Source of the DNA: Candidatus Aquidulcis sp.
GTDB lineage: Bacteria; Chloroflexota; Anaerolineae; UBA4142
DNA: 64,000 nucleotides
NCBI GenBank assembly: GCA_020723345.1
Contig: DYJA01000029.1
Coordinates: 1 to 64,000 of the forward strand
Reading direction: 5' to 3'
Position numbers and translations under genes: made by a program. Below the pieces are notes generated by a model. It worked only from the letters and a program-made list of their open reading frames with translations. It was not told the origin of the DNA and ran no database searches. Within the stretch, counting starts at the first letter, position 1. The number at the start of each line of letters is the position of its first letter. Below, in pieces: positions 8,261 to 16,152 of the stretch.

Positions 8261-9295
8261 GTGGAACAGGTAGGCAGCCAACTCAATCAACCAACCGTGC
8301 CGTTGCGCGCCGCGTTGTCTGCGCGTCGTCGGTTTTCGCGCGCGCGCGTATTCTCCTGGATCGTCGTCGCGCTAATTGCGCTGGCAATGGCGGCGGTGCC
8401 GCAAGTCACAACGCGCAGTGACGTTTTGAATCTCCTCTTCCTGATCTTTCTGTTCATTGTGCTGGGTCAGAGTTGGAACATCCTTGCCGGCTTTGCGGGT
8501 CAGGTGAGTTTGGGTCACGCCGCGCTCTTTGGACTCGGCGCGCTGACCACGCGCACATTGTGGTTCGGCGGGGTGCCGTTTCCACTCGCGTTTGCCGCGA
8601 GCGGGTTGGTCCCCGCCGTTTGCGCGTCGTTGATCGGCATTCCAACGTTCCGCTTGCGCGGCGCGTACTTTTCAATCGGCACACTGGCGATCGCGGAAGT
8701 GCTGCGGATCACCATCGCGAACACGTTGCCGCTGGTTTCGTTTTTGCCAGTCGACATGCTGGCGACGTACGAACTTGCGCCGCGTTATTATCTCGCGCTC
8801 GCGCTCGCGTTGGCGACGATGCTCGCGACGTACCTTCTGTTTCGTTCGCGATACGGCTTAGGCATTCTGGCAATCCGCGAGGATGAAGACGCGGCGCAGG
8901 CGACGGGTGTGCGCGCGCTGCCGCACAAGTTAGCCGCGCTCGTCATCAGCAGTTTCTTTGCGGGTTTGGCGGGGAGCACGTACGCGTTTTACCAGGTGAG
9001 TTACTATCCGGAGGCGCCTTTTCACGCAGGGTGGACGTTCGACGCGCTGCTCATCACGTTCGTCGGCGGAGTGGGTACGCTGATCGGTCCTGTCCTGGGC
9101 GCCATATTCTACATCTTCGTGCGCGAACGTCTAGCCGTTACGTTGGTGAGTCTGCATCCCTTGATCTTCGGCATCCTTTTCATTCTGATCGTGCTGATCT
9201 TCCCCGGCGGGTTGGTGGATATTGGGACGCGACTGCGACGAGCGTGGAACACGCGAAGAGCCAGCCACTCCGAATCTCGCTCGGCAGGCAAATAG
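8261..9295 (+). CDS. Branched-chain-type ABC transporter permease (LivM-like)
   Basis: A 344-residue permease. Family blocks are NILAGFAGQVSLGHAALFGL, RLRGAYFSIGTLA, a REDEDAAQATG cytoplasmic loop that contacts the ATPases, and FVGGVGTLIGPVLGA. GTG 8261 directly follows the livH-like stop and has GGGAGAG upstream; a TTG at 8246 is the alternative. It completes a five-gene transporter (binding protein, two ATPases, two permeases). The last 20 residues are Arg/Ser rich. Confidence 0.9.
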   Translation: MEQVGSQLNQPTVPLRAALSARRRFSRARVFSWIVVALIALAMAAVPQVTTRSDVLNLLFLIFLFIVLGQSWNILAGFAGQVSLGHAALFGLGALTTRTLWFGGVPFPLAFAASGLVPAVCASLIGIPTFRLRGAYFSIGTLAIAEVLRITIANTLPLVSFLPVDMLATYELAPRYYLALALALATMLATYLLFRSRYGLGILAIREDEDAAQATGVRALPHKLAALVISSFFAGLAGSTYAFYQVSYYPEAPFHAGWTFDALLITFVGGVGTLIGPVLGAIFYIFVRERLAVTLVSLHPLIFGILFILIVLIFPGGLVDIGTRLRRAWNTRRASHSESRSAGK

Positions 9296-9405
9296 CGCCG
9301 GTTGGCAGGGCGCGGACAAACGCGGACGAACGCGGATATTTTTTCAGTTGGAATGTGTGTGGAGTAAAGGCAATGGAGCCACGCAGCGCGAACGATTGCG
9401 ATCCA

Positions 9406-10854
9406 TCACTCGTCTGGAACGCGTTCATCCGTTATCATCAAATGCACTGCCCCGGTGCGAAAGGTGCGCGGCAAGGCAAGAATTTTGGGATTGGATCCGG
9501 TGTAGCGTTTCGCATCCTTCAACGCATCCGCAAATGTCGCGCGTGTTTTCATCCCCATCGCGCGCGCGTAGCCCGGCGCGTACGCGCCGACGATGTAGAC
9601 GGCGGCAGTGTGCATCTCCGCAATGTGCCCGCACGAAATCATCGAGAACGCGTGGTACGGGTGATAGCCGTACGCAAAACGATACTTGTTCACGTACTCT
9701 GGTTTGGCGCAAAAGTACTCACCGTACTTGTCGAGGTCGGGCAGGATATTGTGATAGTCGTTCTGGAACAGTTCGTACAGTTCACGGTACGATGGAAACT
9801 CTTCGTCGTGGAAATAGCCGTTGCAGATCGAACTGCAAATGACGACGCAGTTGTCCTTGAGCACGCGTTTGTGTCGAATGATTTGCGCGGCAATCGCCTG
9901 CATCATCAAAATTGGATTCGTGCCGTGTCCGTTGCCGTAGTGAAAATTCTGCGGCATCCCAAACATCATCACATCGTATTTTTCTTGGGCGAACGGGACG
10001 AACGTGCGCTGGTTCGCCACCTTCCACGAAAGCGGCTGAATCTCTGCGCCGTAGCCGGAGAAAATCGCGATTTGGCGTGCGTTCGTGTCGAGCACGGCAT
10101 CGCACATGAAAAACTTTTTGCCCATGTTGCTTTCCATGCGCATTCCGATCGCGTTCATTTTTTGGCGCATTCCACTGTGCGCCGAGACCGGGGTAAAATC
10201 GGAACCGTGCATGACAGCGGGGATGTGATGCGACCCAATCGATTTCCAATGCGTCAGCCCGGTCGCGATCATCTTGTAGCCGCCCGAATAACCGGCGTAC
10301 GGATTGCCGACGACGTGCCCGATCAGAATCGGCACATCCGACTCGAACACCTCGCGATTCATGATCACGCGGTCGCCCAATTCATCGTAACCCAGGTCAA
10401 CCAGATTGTCCCAATCTTCGGAATCGTGATTGACGATTTGATGCGTCGGCATAAATTCGCGATACACCTGATCGCCGATGAGCGCGCGAATTTCTTCATC
10501 TGTGTTTTTGCGGTGCAAGCCGTTCGAGCAAATCAGTTTGATGTCACGCTTGTCGACACCGGCTTGTAGCAACTCGGCGATGATGATCGGGATCGCGGTC
10601 TTGCGATGCGAATTCGCTTGAAAGCCGCCTTTCACGCGGTCGGGAAAACTGATCGTCACTTTCGATCCCGGTGTCGCGAGTTGCGCGAGCGGCGGCATCC
10701 CAATCGGATTCAAGATCGATTCGCGCGTCGCGGTTTCCACGTCCGGCAAGTACGGCGGATCGGCGACCGTTTCGCCGGGCACAAAAATATCTGCCGAGTC
10801 AGGGAGTTGCGCGGCGAGCGTGCCTTCCCCGTATTCAAATTGGACTGTTTTCAT
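9406..10854 (-). CDS. LarA-like (nickel-dependent lactate racemase family, DUF2088) protein
   Basis: A 482-residue protein related to LarA, whose characterised members epimerise or racemise 2-hydroxyacids with a nickel-pincer nucleotide. ATG at 10854 follows a GGAG site; upstream in-frame codons lie in the repeat. The CSNGLHRKNTDEE and NPYAGYSGGYKMIATG blocks correspond to the conserved His and SGG/Lys regions of the family. It is longer than the usual ~420 residues. It is the last gene of the leftward sugar operon, so a role on lactate or a related hydroxyacid formed from an aldolase product is plausible. No larBCE cofactor genes are in the window. Confidence 0.75.
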   Translation of the reverse strand: MKTVQFEYGEGTLAAQLPDSADIFVPGETVADPPYLPDVETATRESILNPIGMPPLAQLATPGSKVTISFPDRVKGGFQANSHRKTAIPIIIAELLQAGVDKRDIKLICSNGLHRKNTDEEIRALIGDQVYREFMPTHQIVNHDSEDWDNLVDLGYDELGDRVIMNREVFESDVPILIGHVVGNPYAGYSGGYKMIATGLTHWKSIGSHHIPAVMHGSDFTPVSAHSGMRQKMNAIGMRMESNMGKKFFMCDAVLDTNARQIAIFSGYGAEIQPLSWKVANQRTFVPFAQEKYDVMMFGMPQNFHYGNGHGTNPILMMQAIAAQIIRHKRVLKDNCVVICSSICNGYFHDEEFPSYRELYELFQNDYHNILPDLDKYGEYFCAKPEYVNKYRFAYGYHPYHAFSMISCGHIAEMHTAAVYIVGAYAPGYARAMGMKTRATFADALKDAKRYTGSNPKILALPRTFRTGAVHLMITDERVPDE

Positions 10855-10868
10855 TGATGCTCCCAGTG

Positions 10869-10889
10869 GGACAAATTTGAAATTTGTCC
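10869..10889. repeat. 21-bp palindrome overlapping a stop codon
   Basis: GGACAAATTT and AAATTTGTCC flank a single G, forming a perfect 21-bp inverted repeat. On the minus strand it overlaps the TAG stop of the TIM-family gene and precedes the ribosome site of the LarA-like gene. It is a shorter copy of the palindrome at 3289-3318. Confidence 0.75.
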
Positions 10890-11818
10890 TACGCGAGGTA
10901 CTTGGCGACAATGGCATTCAACTGCGCGACGTTGAAGCCGATCTCGCCAGTGAATTGCGTGAGCGCGACCAAACCGCCGTCAACCGTGGCGATGCTGGCA
11001 ATCATCGCCGCGGTTTCTTCTTTCAAACCACCGCCGTACACGACTGGAACCTTTGCGCCCAGATTTTCGAGAACAACGCGTTGAATGAACGCCGAGACGA
11101 ACGCGATGTACTCTTTGCCCGGCGGCACTTTGCCTGGACCGATCGCCCAGATGGGTTCGTATCCGACGACGACTTTTCCATCGCGTATAAACTGTTCAGC
11201 ACCCTTCAAGCCATTCAGCACTTGCGATTGCAAAACGCGCTCGATGCGCGGTTGCTGTTCCTCAAACATTCCGTCGCCGCGCTCTTCCGCCGATTCGCCC
11301 ACGCACATCAGCACGCGCAAACCCGCCGCAAGCGCGCATTGCGCTTCGTCGTGAATGAGTTGGTCAACTGTCGTTGCGGCGCGTGCGCGTGCTTCGACAT
11401 TCGTTGCAATCGTCGGATCGTACGCACTGAGGATTTGCGATTTGGCGCGGCGTTCTTCCGAGTGCCCGATGATCGCCCACTGACTTCCCAGGTTCGCCGC
11501 GGCGACGGCGGGCACGCTCGTCGTGAACGCGCCGAAGTTTTTGCCGGGGCGCACATCGTCCCAATGTACCCCTTGCACGCCAATCGCCAGCATCTTGCGA
11601 CGTTCGATCGGAAATCGCGCGAGACAACGCGCCGCCGTCGGCACGAGTCCTTCAGGCAAGAGAAAAGTCAACGCCAGATTCTCGTGCGCGCCCAATCCCA
11701 GCTCGACCGATTGGGTGATGACGGATTCGATCCAGCCGATCGGATCGTCCAGCGGGCACACGCCGCCAAGTTTACGCGGCACGTCAAATCGTTTTAGGTT
11801 CACAAAAATCTGTTTCAT
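10889..11818 (-). CDS. Triose-phosphate isomerase family protein
   Basis: A 309-residue TIM-barrel protein, longer than the usual ~250. The N-terminal VNLKRF keeps the catalytic Lys. WAIIGHSEERR carries the catalytic His and GYEPIWAIGPG the catalytic Glu; the phosphate-binding VVYGGGL and a loop near DGGLVAL follow. Canonical TIM converts DHAP and glyceraldehyde-3-phosphate, while some relatives (EryH/LerI) isomerise erythrulose-1-phosphate. In this operon it could process DHAP released by the aldolase or a less common ketose phosphate. It lies 4 bases after the kinase gene. Confidence 0.82.
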   Translation of the reverse strand: MKQIFVNLKRFDVPRKLGGVCPLDDPIGWIESVITQSVELGLGAHENLALTFLLPEGLVPTAARCLARFPIERRKMLAIGVQGVHWDDVRPGKNFGAFTTSVPAVAAANLGSQWAIIGHSEERRAKSQILSAYDPTIATNVEARARAATTVDQLIHDEAQCALAAGLRVLMCVGESAEERGDGMFEEQQPRIERVLQSQVLNGLKGAEQFIRDGKVVVGYEPIWAIGPGKVPPGKEYIAFVSAFIQRVVLENLGAKVPVVYGGGLKEETAAMIASIATVDGGLVALTQFTGEIGFNVAQLNAIVAKYLA

Positions 11819-11822
11819 CGTT

Positions 11823-13301
11823 TCACCTCAACTTGATTTGCTTGAACGCCGGATACAACGCGTAGAACGTTGGATACAGCGCGTCGTACCGCGCGTGATT
11901 TTCCAGATTCGGTTCATAGCGGATCGCCGGACGACACGCGCGGCGCGCCGCGTCGTTCGCATCGGAAAACATACCGATCGCGATGCCTGCAAGTAACGCG
12001 GCACCTTGCGCGGTCACATCGGCGACGGCGAGCGTTTCAATCGGCGCGCCCAACACATCGGCTTTCAATTGTTGCCACCACTCGTTGCGCGTGCCGCCGC
12101 CCACCGCGCGCATTTGTCGAATTCTGTGCGCGCTCGCTTGCTCGACTCCTTCCGCGAGATAGCGCATGCCGAATGTCACGCCTTCCATCGCCGCGCGAAT
12201 CAGATCGGCGCGCGCGTGATGCAGACGCAAACCGACCCACGCGCCAAACGCGTTGGGATCGCGCGGACGCGATGCCGCGCCGTCGAGATACGGCTCGAAC
12301 CACAAACCGTTTGCGCCAAGCGGCGAGGCGGATGCCTCTTGCATCAAACGCGTGATGACGGTTGGCGCATCATCGCCGCCGAATAAACGCGCGAGCCAGT
12401 TCACCACGCCGCCGCTCATCACGCCGCCGATTAAGTAGTAACGCTCGCGCGCCGTGTGATGTCCGCAGGACATTCCGCTCGTCCGGGCATAGTCGAGAAT
12501 CGGCGCAGTGAGTGGCGTCAGGAGCGCCTCGACGGTGCCCGACGAATCCAAGACCGACCCAGGTTCGATGATGCCCGCCGCAAGCGCGGCGCAGATGTGA
12601 TCGTGTCCGCCGGTGGCGACGGGCGTACCGGCGTTCAGCCCAGTTTCGTTTGCCGCAATGGGTGTGACTTTGCCGATGATCTGCCCGCTGGGAAATGCCG
12701 CTGGAAACAGATGCGTGGGCAGATTCAGCAATCGGATGAGATCGTCCGACCACGCGCGTCGTTCGACATCGAACAACATCGTGCGGCATGCGAGCGAGTA
12801 ACTCGTGGCGCGCTGATCGGTCAATCGAAACGCGATCCAATCGGCGATGTTAAGCCAGGTGTGCGCGCGCGTAAAAATTTCGGGGGCGTGCGCGCGGTAC
12901 CACATCAGTTTGCTCGCCGAGTAAATATGGCGCAGCGACAAACCCGTAATGCGGTACAATTCGGGTTCTGAGATTTGCGTGCGAATCGTTTCAAGCGAAC
13001 TGATCGTGCGTTGGTCGTGCCAGGGAATAATCGGCGCGAGGGGCTGCGCGTGTTCGTCGAGCAAGACACCGGACTCGCCCATGCTTGCAACCGCAACGCC
13101 GCCGATGCGATGCGTCGAACCCAGGTTCGTGATGACTTTGCGCGTCAGACGCGCGCAGACGCGCCACAATTCTTCGGCGTCGTACTCGCCGCTCAGATCG
13201 GGCGTCGGCGCGGACGCGCTTGCGACCGGTTGTCCGTCTTGACCAATGGCGAGTGCTTTGATGTTTGTCGTGCCCAGATCGAGACCGAGGACAACGTCCA
13301 T
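11823..13301 (-). CDS. FGGY-family carbohydrate kinase
   Basis: A 492-residue sugar kinase with the two-domain actin-like fold. GLDLGTTNIKA is the N-terminal phosphate loop, GGHDHICAAL the central sugar-proximal block, DSSGTVEALL the second phosphate loop, and VGGGTRNEWW the adenosine motif. Family members phosphorylate xylulose, fuculose, rhamnulose, gluconate or glycerol. Its place between isomerase/aldolase and TIM suggests it phosphorylates a ketose produced by the isomerase. It lies two bases after the aldolase stop. The specific sugar cannot be assigned from sequence. Confidence 0.88.
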   Translation of the reverse strand: MDVVLGLDLGTTNIKALAIGQDGQPVASASAPTPDLSGEYDAEELWRVCARLTRKVITNLGSTHRIGGVAVASMGESGVLLDEHAQPLAPIIPWHDQRTISSLETIRTQISEPELYRITGLSLRHIYSASKLMWYRAHAPEIFTRAHTWLNIADWIAFRLTDQRATSYSLACRTMLFDVERRAWSDDLIRLLNLPTHLFPAAFPSGQIIGKVTPIAANETGLNAGTPVATGGHDHICAALAAGIIEPGSVLDSSGTVEALLTPLTAPILDYARTSGMSCGHHTARERYYLIGGVMSGGVVNWLARLFGGDDAPTVITRLMQEASASPLGANGLWFEPYLDGAASRPRDPNAFGAWVGLRLHHARADLIRAAMEGVTFGMRYLAEGVEQASAHRIRQMRAVGGGTRNEWWQQLKADVLGAPIETLAVADVTAQGAALLAGIAIGMFSDANDAARRACRPAIRYEPNLENHARYDALYPTFYALYPAFKQIKLR

Positions 13302-13302
13302 C

Positions 13303-14331
13303 TCACTTGATCCAGCGCGTCAACGCGTCCATCGCTTTGCCTTCATCGTGTTGAATTTGCGCGAGCGCATCGTCCGCACGCGCGTTTTGATGAATGACGG
13401 CGTTCACGGCGAGCGCAGCAGCAAGCGGATCGGCTTGACCGGGGAACAAAATATTGCGCCCGATCATCGCGCCGCGCACACTCGCGCCCGCGCGTATTCC
13501 CTTTTCAAAATCGCGGAGCGTTGGCGCGACATCGCCCGTTGATTCGCCGCCGAGCATCAGGATCGGCAGCGTCGTCGCGAGCGCGACTGGTTCGTATCCA
13601 TCGACGTACGGAATTTTCAGCCAGGTGTGTTGCGACGATTCGCCCAGCGCCGCGCTCACGCTCACCAATTTCACGAGGAGTGGCGCGCTCGCGTTGTTTT
13701 TGTATTTGCCATCCACCATTTCTTGCGGCAGCGGCTCGACAAACGCAAACAATCCGCGCCGATGCAGTTCGGTGACGGCGCGCGCGCAATAGCCAATCGT
13801 CTTGAGCGTCCCTTCATCGTCGGCGACAAAACGATACATCATCTTGCCGCCATCAAGACGGAACACCGCAAGCGATTCGGCGGTATACGCCGTAAAGCGA
13901 TCATCGATCTCGCCGACAACGCCCGCAATCCCGCCGCGCTGCATACATCCGATCGACACACGATCATCGAGGAACGAGGGACCGCCACCCTGTTGAATCA
14001 AGTAATCCACGATGAGCAAATCTTCGATGAAATCCGGCGGCGCCATCACCCCGTCGAGCGACGGATCAGTCAAGATGCGCAAGGCGCGCCCCAGGTACTC
14101 TTGGCGATTGCCCATGATCAAGGGATCGTTCCCGGATTGCGTAACGCCGCGTTGCGGATGATCGCACGCGAGAATGACCAGTTTGCCGTCGCGCGTCAAA
14201 CGCGTTCGTTTGCGCCGCGCCGCGGCTTGCGCGGAAATGACGTGAGGTTGCATCACGCGAACCTCGGTGATCGCGTCCAAGATTCGGCGCGGCATGAATT
14301 CATTAACGCTGAAATGAAATGGTCTTGACAT
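13303..14331 (-). CDS. Cgl0159-type (beta/alpha)8 aldolase
   Basis: A 342-residue protein of the class I aldolase-like group related to DeoC/LsrF and known as the Cgl0159 family. ATG 14331 has a GAGG site upstream; the longer frame runs into a repeat. Useful landmarks are LVILACDHPQRG, GYCARAVTELHRRGLFAFVE and HTWLKIPYV, where the Lys is the probable Schiff-base residue, followed by PILMLGGES for phosphate binding. It likely cleaves a ketose-1-phosphate to DHAP plus an aldehyde, which fits the adjacent kinase and TIM-family genes. Confidence 0.7.
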   Translation of the reverse strand: MSRPFHFSVNEFMPRRILDAITEVRVMQPHVISAQAAARRKRTRLTRDGKLVILACDHPQRGVTQSGNDPLIMGNRQEYLGRALRILTDPSLDGVMAPPDFIEDLLIVDYLIQQGGGPSFLDDRVSIGCMQRGGIAGVVGEIDDRFTAYTAESLAVFRLDGGKMMYRFVADDEGTLKTIGYCARAVTELHRRGLFAFVEPLPQEMVDGKYKNNASAPLLVKLVSVSAALGESSQHTWLKIPYVDGYEPVALATTLPILMLGGESTGDVAPTLRDFEKGIRAGASVRGAMIGRNILFPGQADPLAAALAVNAVIHQNARADDALAQIQHDEGKAMDALTRWIK

Positions 14332-14350
14332 GCTATTCCTCGGATTTCGA

Positions 14351-14475
14351 GAAGGGCTAAGAAGGCGTAGAAGGCATAAGAGGGCGAGAGGGCAGAGAAG
14401 GCGCGAGGGCAAAGAGGGCGCGCTTTTCCTGCCTTCACCACCTTCTTCGCCTTCTCATGCCTTCTTATGCCCTCT
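14351..14475. repeat. Purine-rich/pyrimidine-rich imperfect inverted repeat
   Basis: The gap between isomerase and aldolase genes holds degenerate GAAGGC/GAGGGC units on the left (for example AGAAGGCATAAGAGGGCG) and their complements on the right (GCCTTCTTATGCCCTCTTC). The transcript could fold into a long hairpin. No gene is seen. Confidence 0.6.
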
Positions 14476-15852
14476 TCACCCCTCTTTCTGAACGAGAGTC
14501 AACGGAATTCCGGTGATCGCAGCGAACTCTTGCAAATCCGCGATGAGGTCAGCGTACGACATCGCAAGATGATGCTCCCACCCGCCGTAAATGAATTCGT
14601 CCAAAACCCGTTTCACTGGCGCGTCCGTTTTCACCCAAGAGAGTGTGCCGCGAATGAACATCTCCGTTGGCAGCGCTTCGCCGGTGGTCGCGAATAGGCG
14701 CAGGTTCTTGCCGTCGTTGCCCAAGCGCGTGAGCGTCACGCGACCCGGTTGCAAACCAAAACCAACCGTCAAACCGCGATTCATCTGAAAGTGCGTGAAG
14801 AGATGTTTGCGCGTTGCCGCGAGTCGCAGCGCGGCGCAGCCATTGTGCCACAGCAGCAGCGCGTTTTTGTCGCGGTCGATCGCGGAGACATCGGACAAGA
14901 ATGGAATCGAATTTGCGAGTCGCTGTACGATCAATGACGTGAGCGCGCCTTCGAGATCGCCTTCGCAGCCGCCGGGGATCATGTCGTCGTTCATCAAGGC
15001 GACGGACGAACACGCGGCGACGCCGTAATCGAATGGAAATTCGGGCCAGCATTTGACCGCGAGCGCACTCGCGTTCGTCTGCTCGGCGACCTGACGCATC
15101 GCCAGGTAAGCGCGCGCCTGCAAGTCTTCTTTCTCCGGCGGGACTTCGGACATGTCGTCGATCAATTCGCGCACGCGCACTTTGGTTGCGTCCACCTGTT
15201 TCGCGGGGAGCGCGCGCGCTAGGTTGAACACATCGCCTAAGCCGACCGCGACAACTTCGACACCGAGTTTCGCGCGCAGTTCCATTTCGTTAAACGCGAG
15301 ATCGAAGAAACCTTGTGCGCGCGTACCGAGCATCGCAATCTTGGTGCGATGCAGCCCACTCACGAGACCCAGCACGCGCACGAATCGTCCCATCTCTCCT
15401 TGGAACACATCATCGCCCGGGTTCGCAACCAGGTAGCGAAACGCGCGACCGATTTTGAAGAAATGACTTGAATTGACGTTGAGACCGACGAGCGAGTTCA
15501 AGCGCAAGCGTCCACTCGTCCAATCCGGCTCCAGCGGTGACCACAAAATGAGCGGCACGCGCAAACTGTCCGCCAAGTCCAAAGACAAGTCGCCCATGGT
15601 AAAAGTACCGTTCTGAATGATGAGCGCGTCGATCTGGGCTTGGTGGAAAAAGTTGATCGCTTGCGGGATCAAGCCGGGGGTTGGATCATCGGGGTTATCC
15701 AAAATCAAATCGTCGGGCGCGATGACCTCGACATTTGGAAATTGTTTCAACGCCGCGACGGAGCGCTGATAAATCTCGCGCGCGGCTTGATAATCGAAAC
15801 GACTGCGCGCAAGGCAAGCCAAGCCCAGTCGCAAACGGGGTAATGCTGCCAT
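14476..15852 (-). CDS. L-fucose/L-arabinose isomerase family protein
   Basis: A 458-residue protein of the fucose/arabinose isomerase family, which converts aldoses to ketoses using Mn(II). ATG 15852 has GGAGT upstream. Recognisable parts are the ALIIQNGTFTMGD segment, the ALAVKCWPEFPFDYG segment with acidic metal-site residues, and MNDDMIPGGCEGDLEGALTS, the usual Glu/Asp-bearing block. No signal peptide. It is separated from the upstream sulfatase-fold gene by about 300 bases holding repeats but probably shares its promoter. It would feed the kinase and aldolase of the same operon. Confidence 0.82.
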   Translation of the reverse strand: MAALPRLRLGLACLARSRFDYQAAREIYQRSVAALKQFPNVEVIAPDDLILDNPDDPTPGLIPQAINFFHQAQIDALIIQNGTFTMGDLSLDLADSLRVPLILWSPLEPDWTSGRLRLNSLVGLNVNSSHFFKIGRAFRYLVANPGDDVFQGEMGRFVRVLGLVSGLHRTKIAMLGTRAQGFFDLAFNEMELRAKLGVEVVAVGLGDVFNLARALPAKQVDATKVRVRELIDDMSEVPPEKEDLQARAYLAMRQVAEQTNASALAVKCWPEFPFDYGVAACSSVALMNDDMIPGGCEGDLEGALTSLIVQRLANSIPFLSDVSAIDRDKNALLLWHNGCAALRLAATRKHLFTHFQMNRGLTVGFGLQPGRVTLTRLGNDGKNLRLFATTGEALPTEMFIRGTLSWVKTDAPVKRVLDEFIYGGWEHHLAMSYADLIADLQEFAAITGIPLTLVQKEG

Positions 15853-15876
15853 CAGACTCCTTAAAGTTCGACAAAG

Positions 15877-16072
15877 AAAATTGGGCATGGTTCAAAAACT
15901 CTGAAAAGTTAGATTGACACTTTTGCACAACGGTTCGGAAATTTTTCGGCAACCAAGTGCCTCGAAGTGGCTATTTTGAGCATAAAACTGTGGATTCTTG
16001 ACTCTTATGTCCAGTTCGCCAAGTCTTCTGTCCTGGAAAAGTGTCAAGCTAACTTGAACCATGCCGAAAATT
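15877..16072. mobile_element. MITE-like element with long imperfect terminal inverted repeats
   Basis: The left arm (15877-15924) and right arm (16037-16072) are reverse complements apart from a 9-base insertion and a few mismatches. The shared parts are AATTKKGGCATGGTTCAA-like and AAGTTAGMTTGACACTTTT-like segments. They flank about 110 bases with no coding potential. The structure fits a small non-autonomous element inserted inside the leftward operon, but no target duplication was confirmed. Confidence 0.45.
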
Positions 16073-16074
16073 GT

Positions 16075-16126
16075 CCACGAAGAACACGAAGGAAATGGTC
16101 TTTCGTGTCCTTCGTGTTCTTTGTGG
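16075..16126. repeat. Hairpin repeat of ACGAAGAACACGAAGG units
   Basis: CCACGAAGAACACGAAGG on the left pairs with CCTTCGTGTTCTTTGTGG on the right, with one mismatch and a short spacer. It lies between the MITE-like element and the end of the sulfatase-fold gene. Confidence 0.65.
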
Positions 16127-16152
16127 ATCATCCTATTGGGTTTCGGTTCGTC

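Noticed and set aside
9031-10569. 512-codon plus-strand open frame
   Set aside because: It covers the LarA-like gene in antisense and the end of the LivM-like gene; no domain signal.
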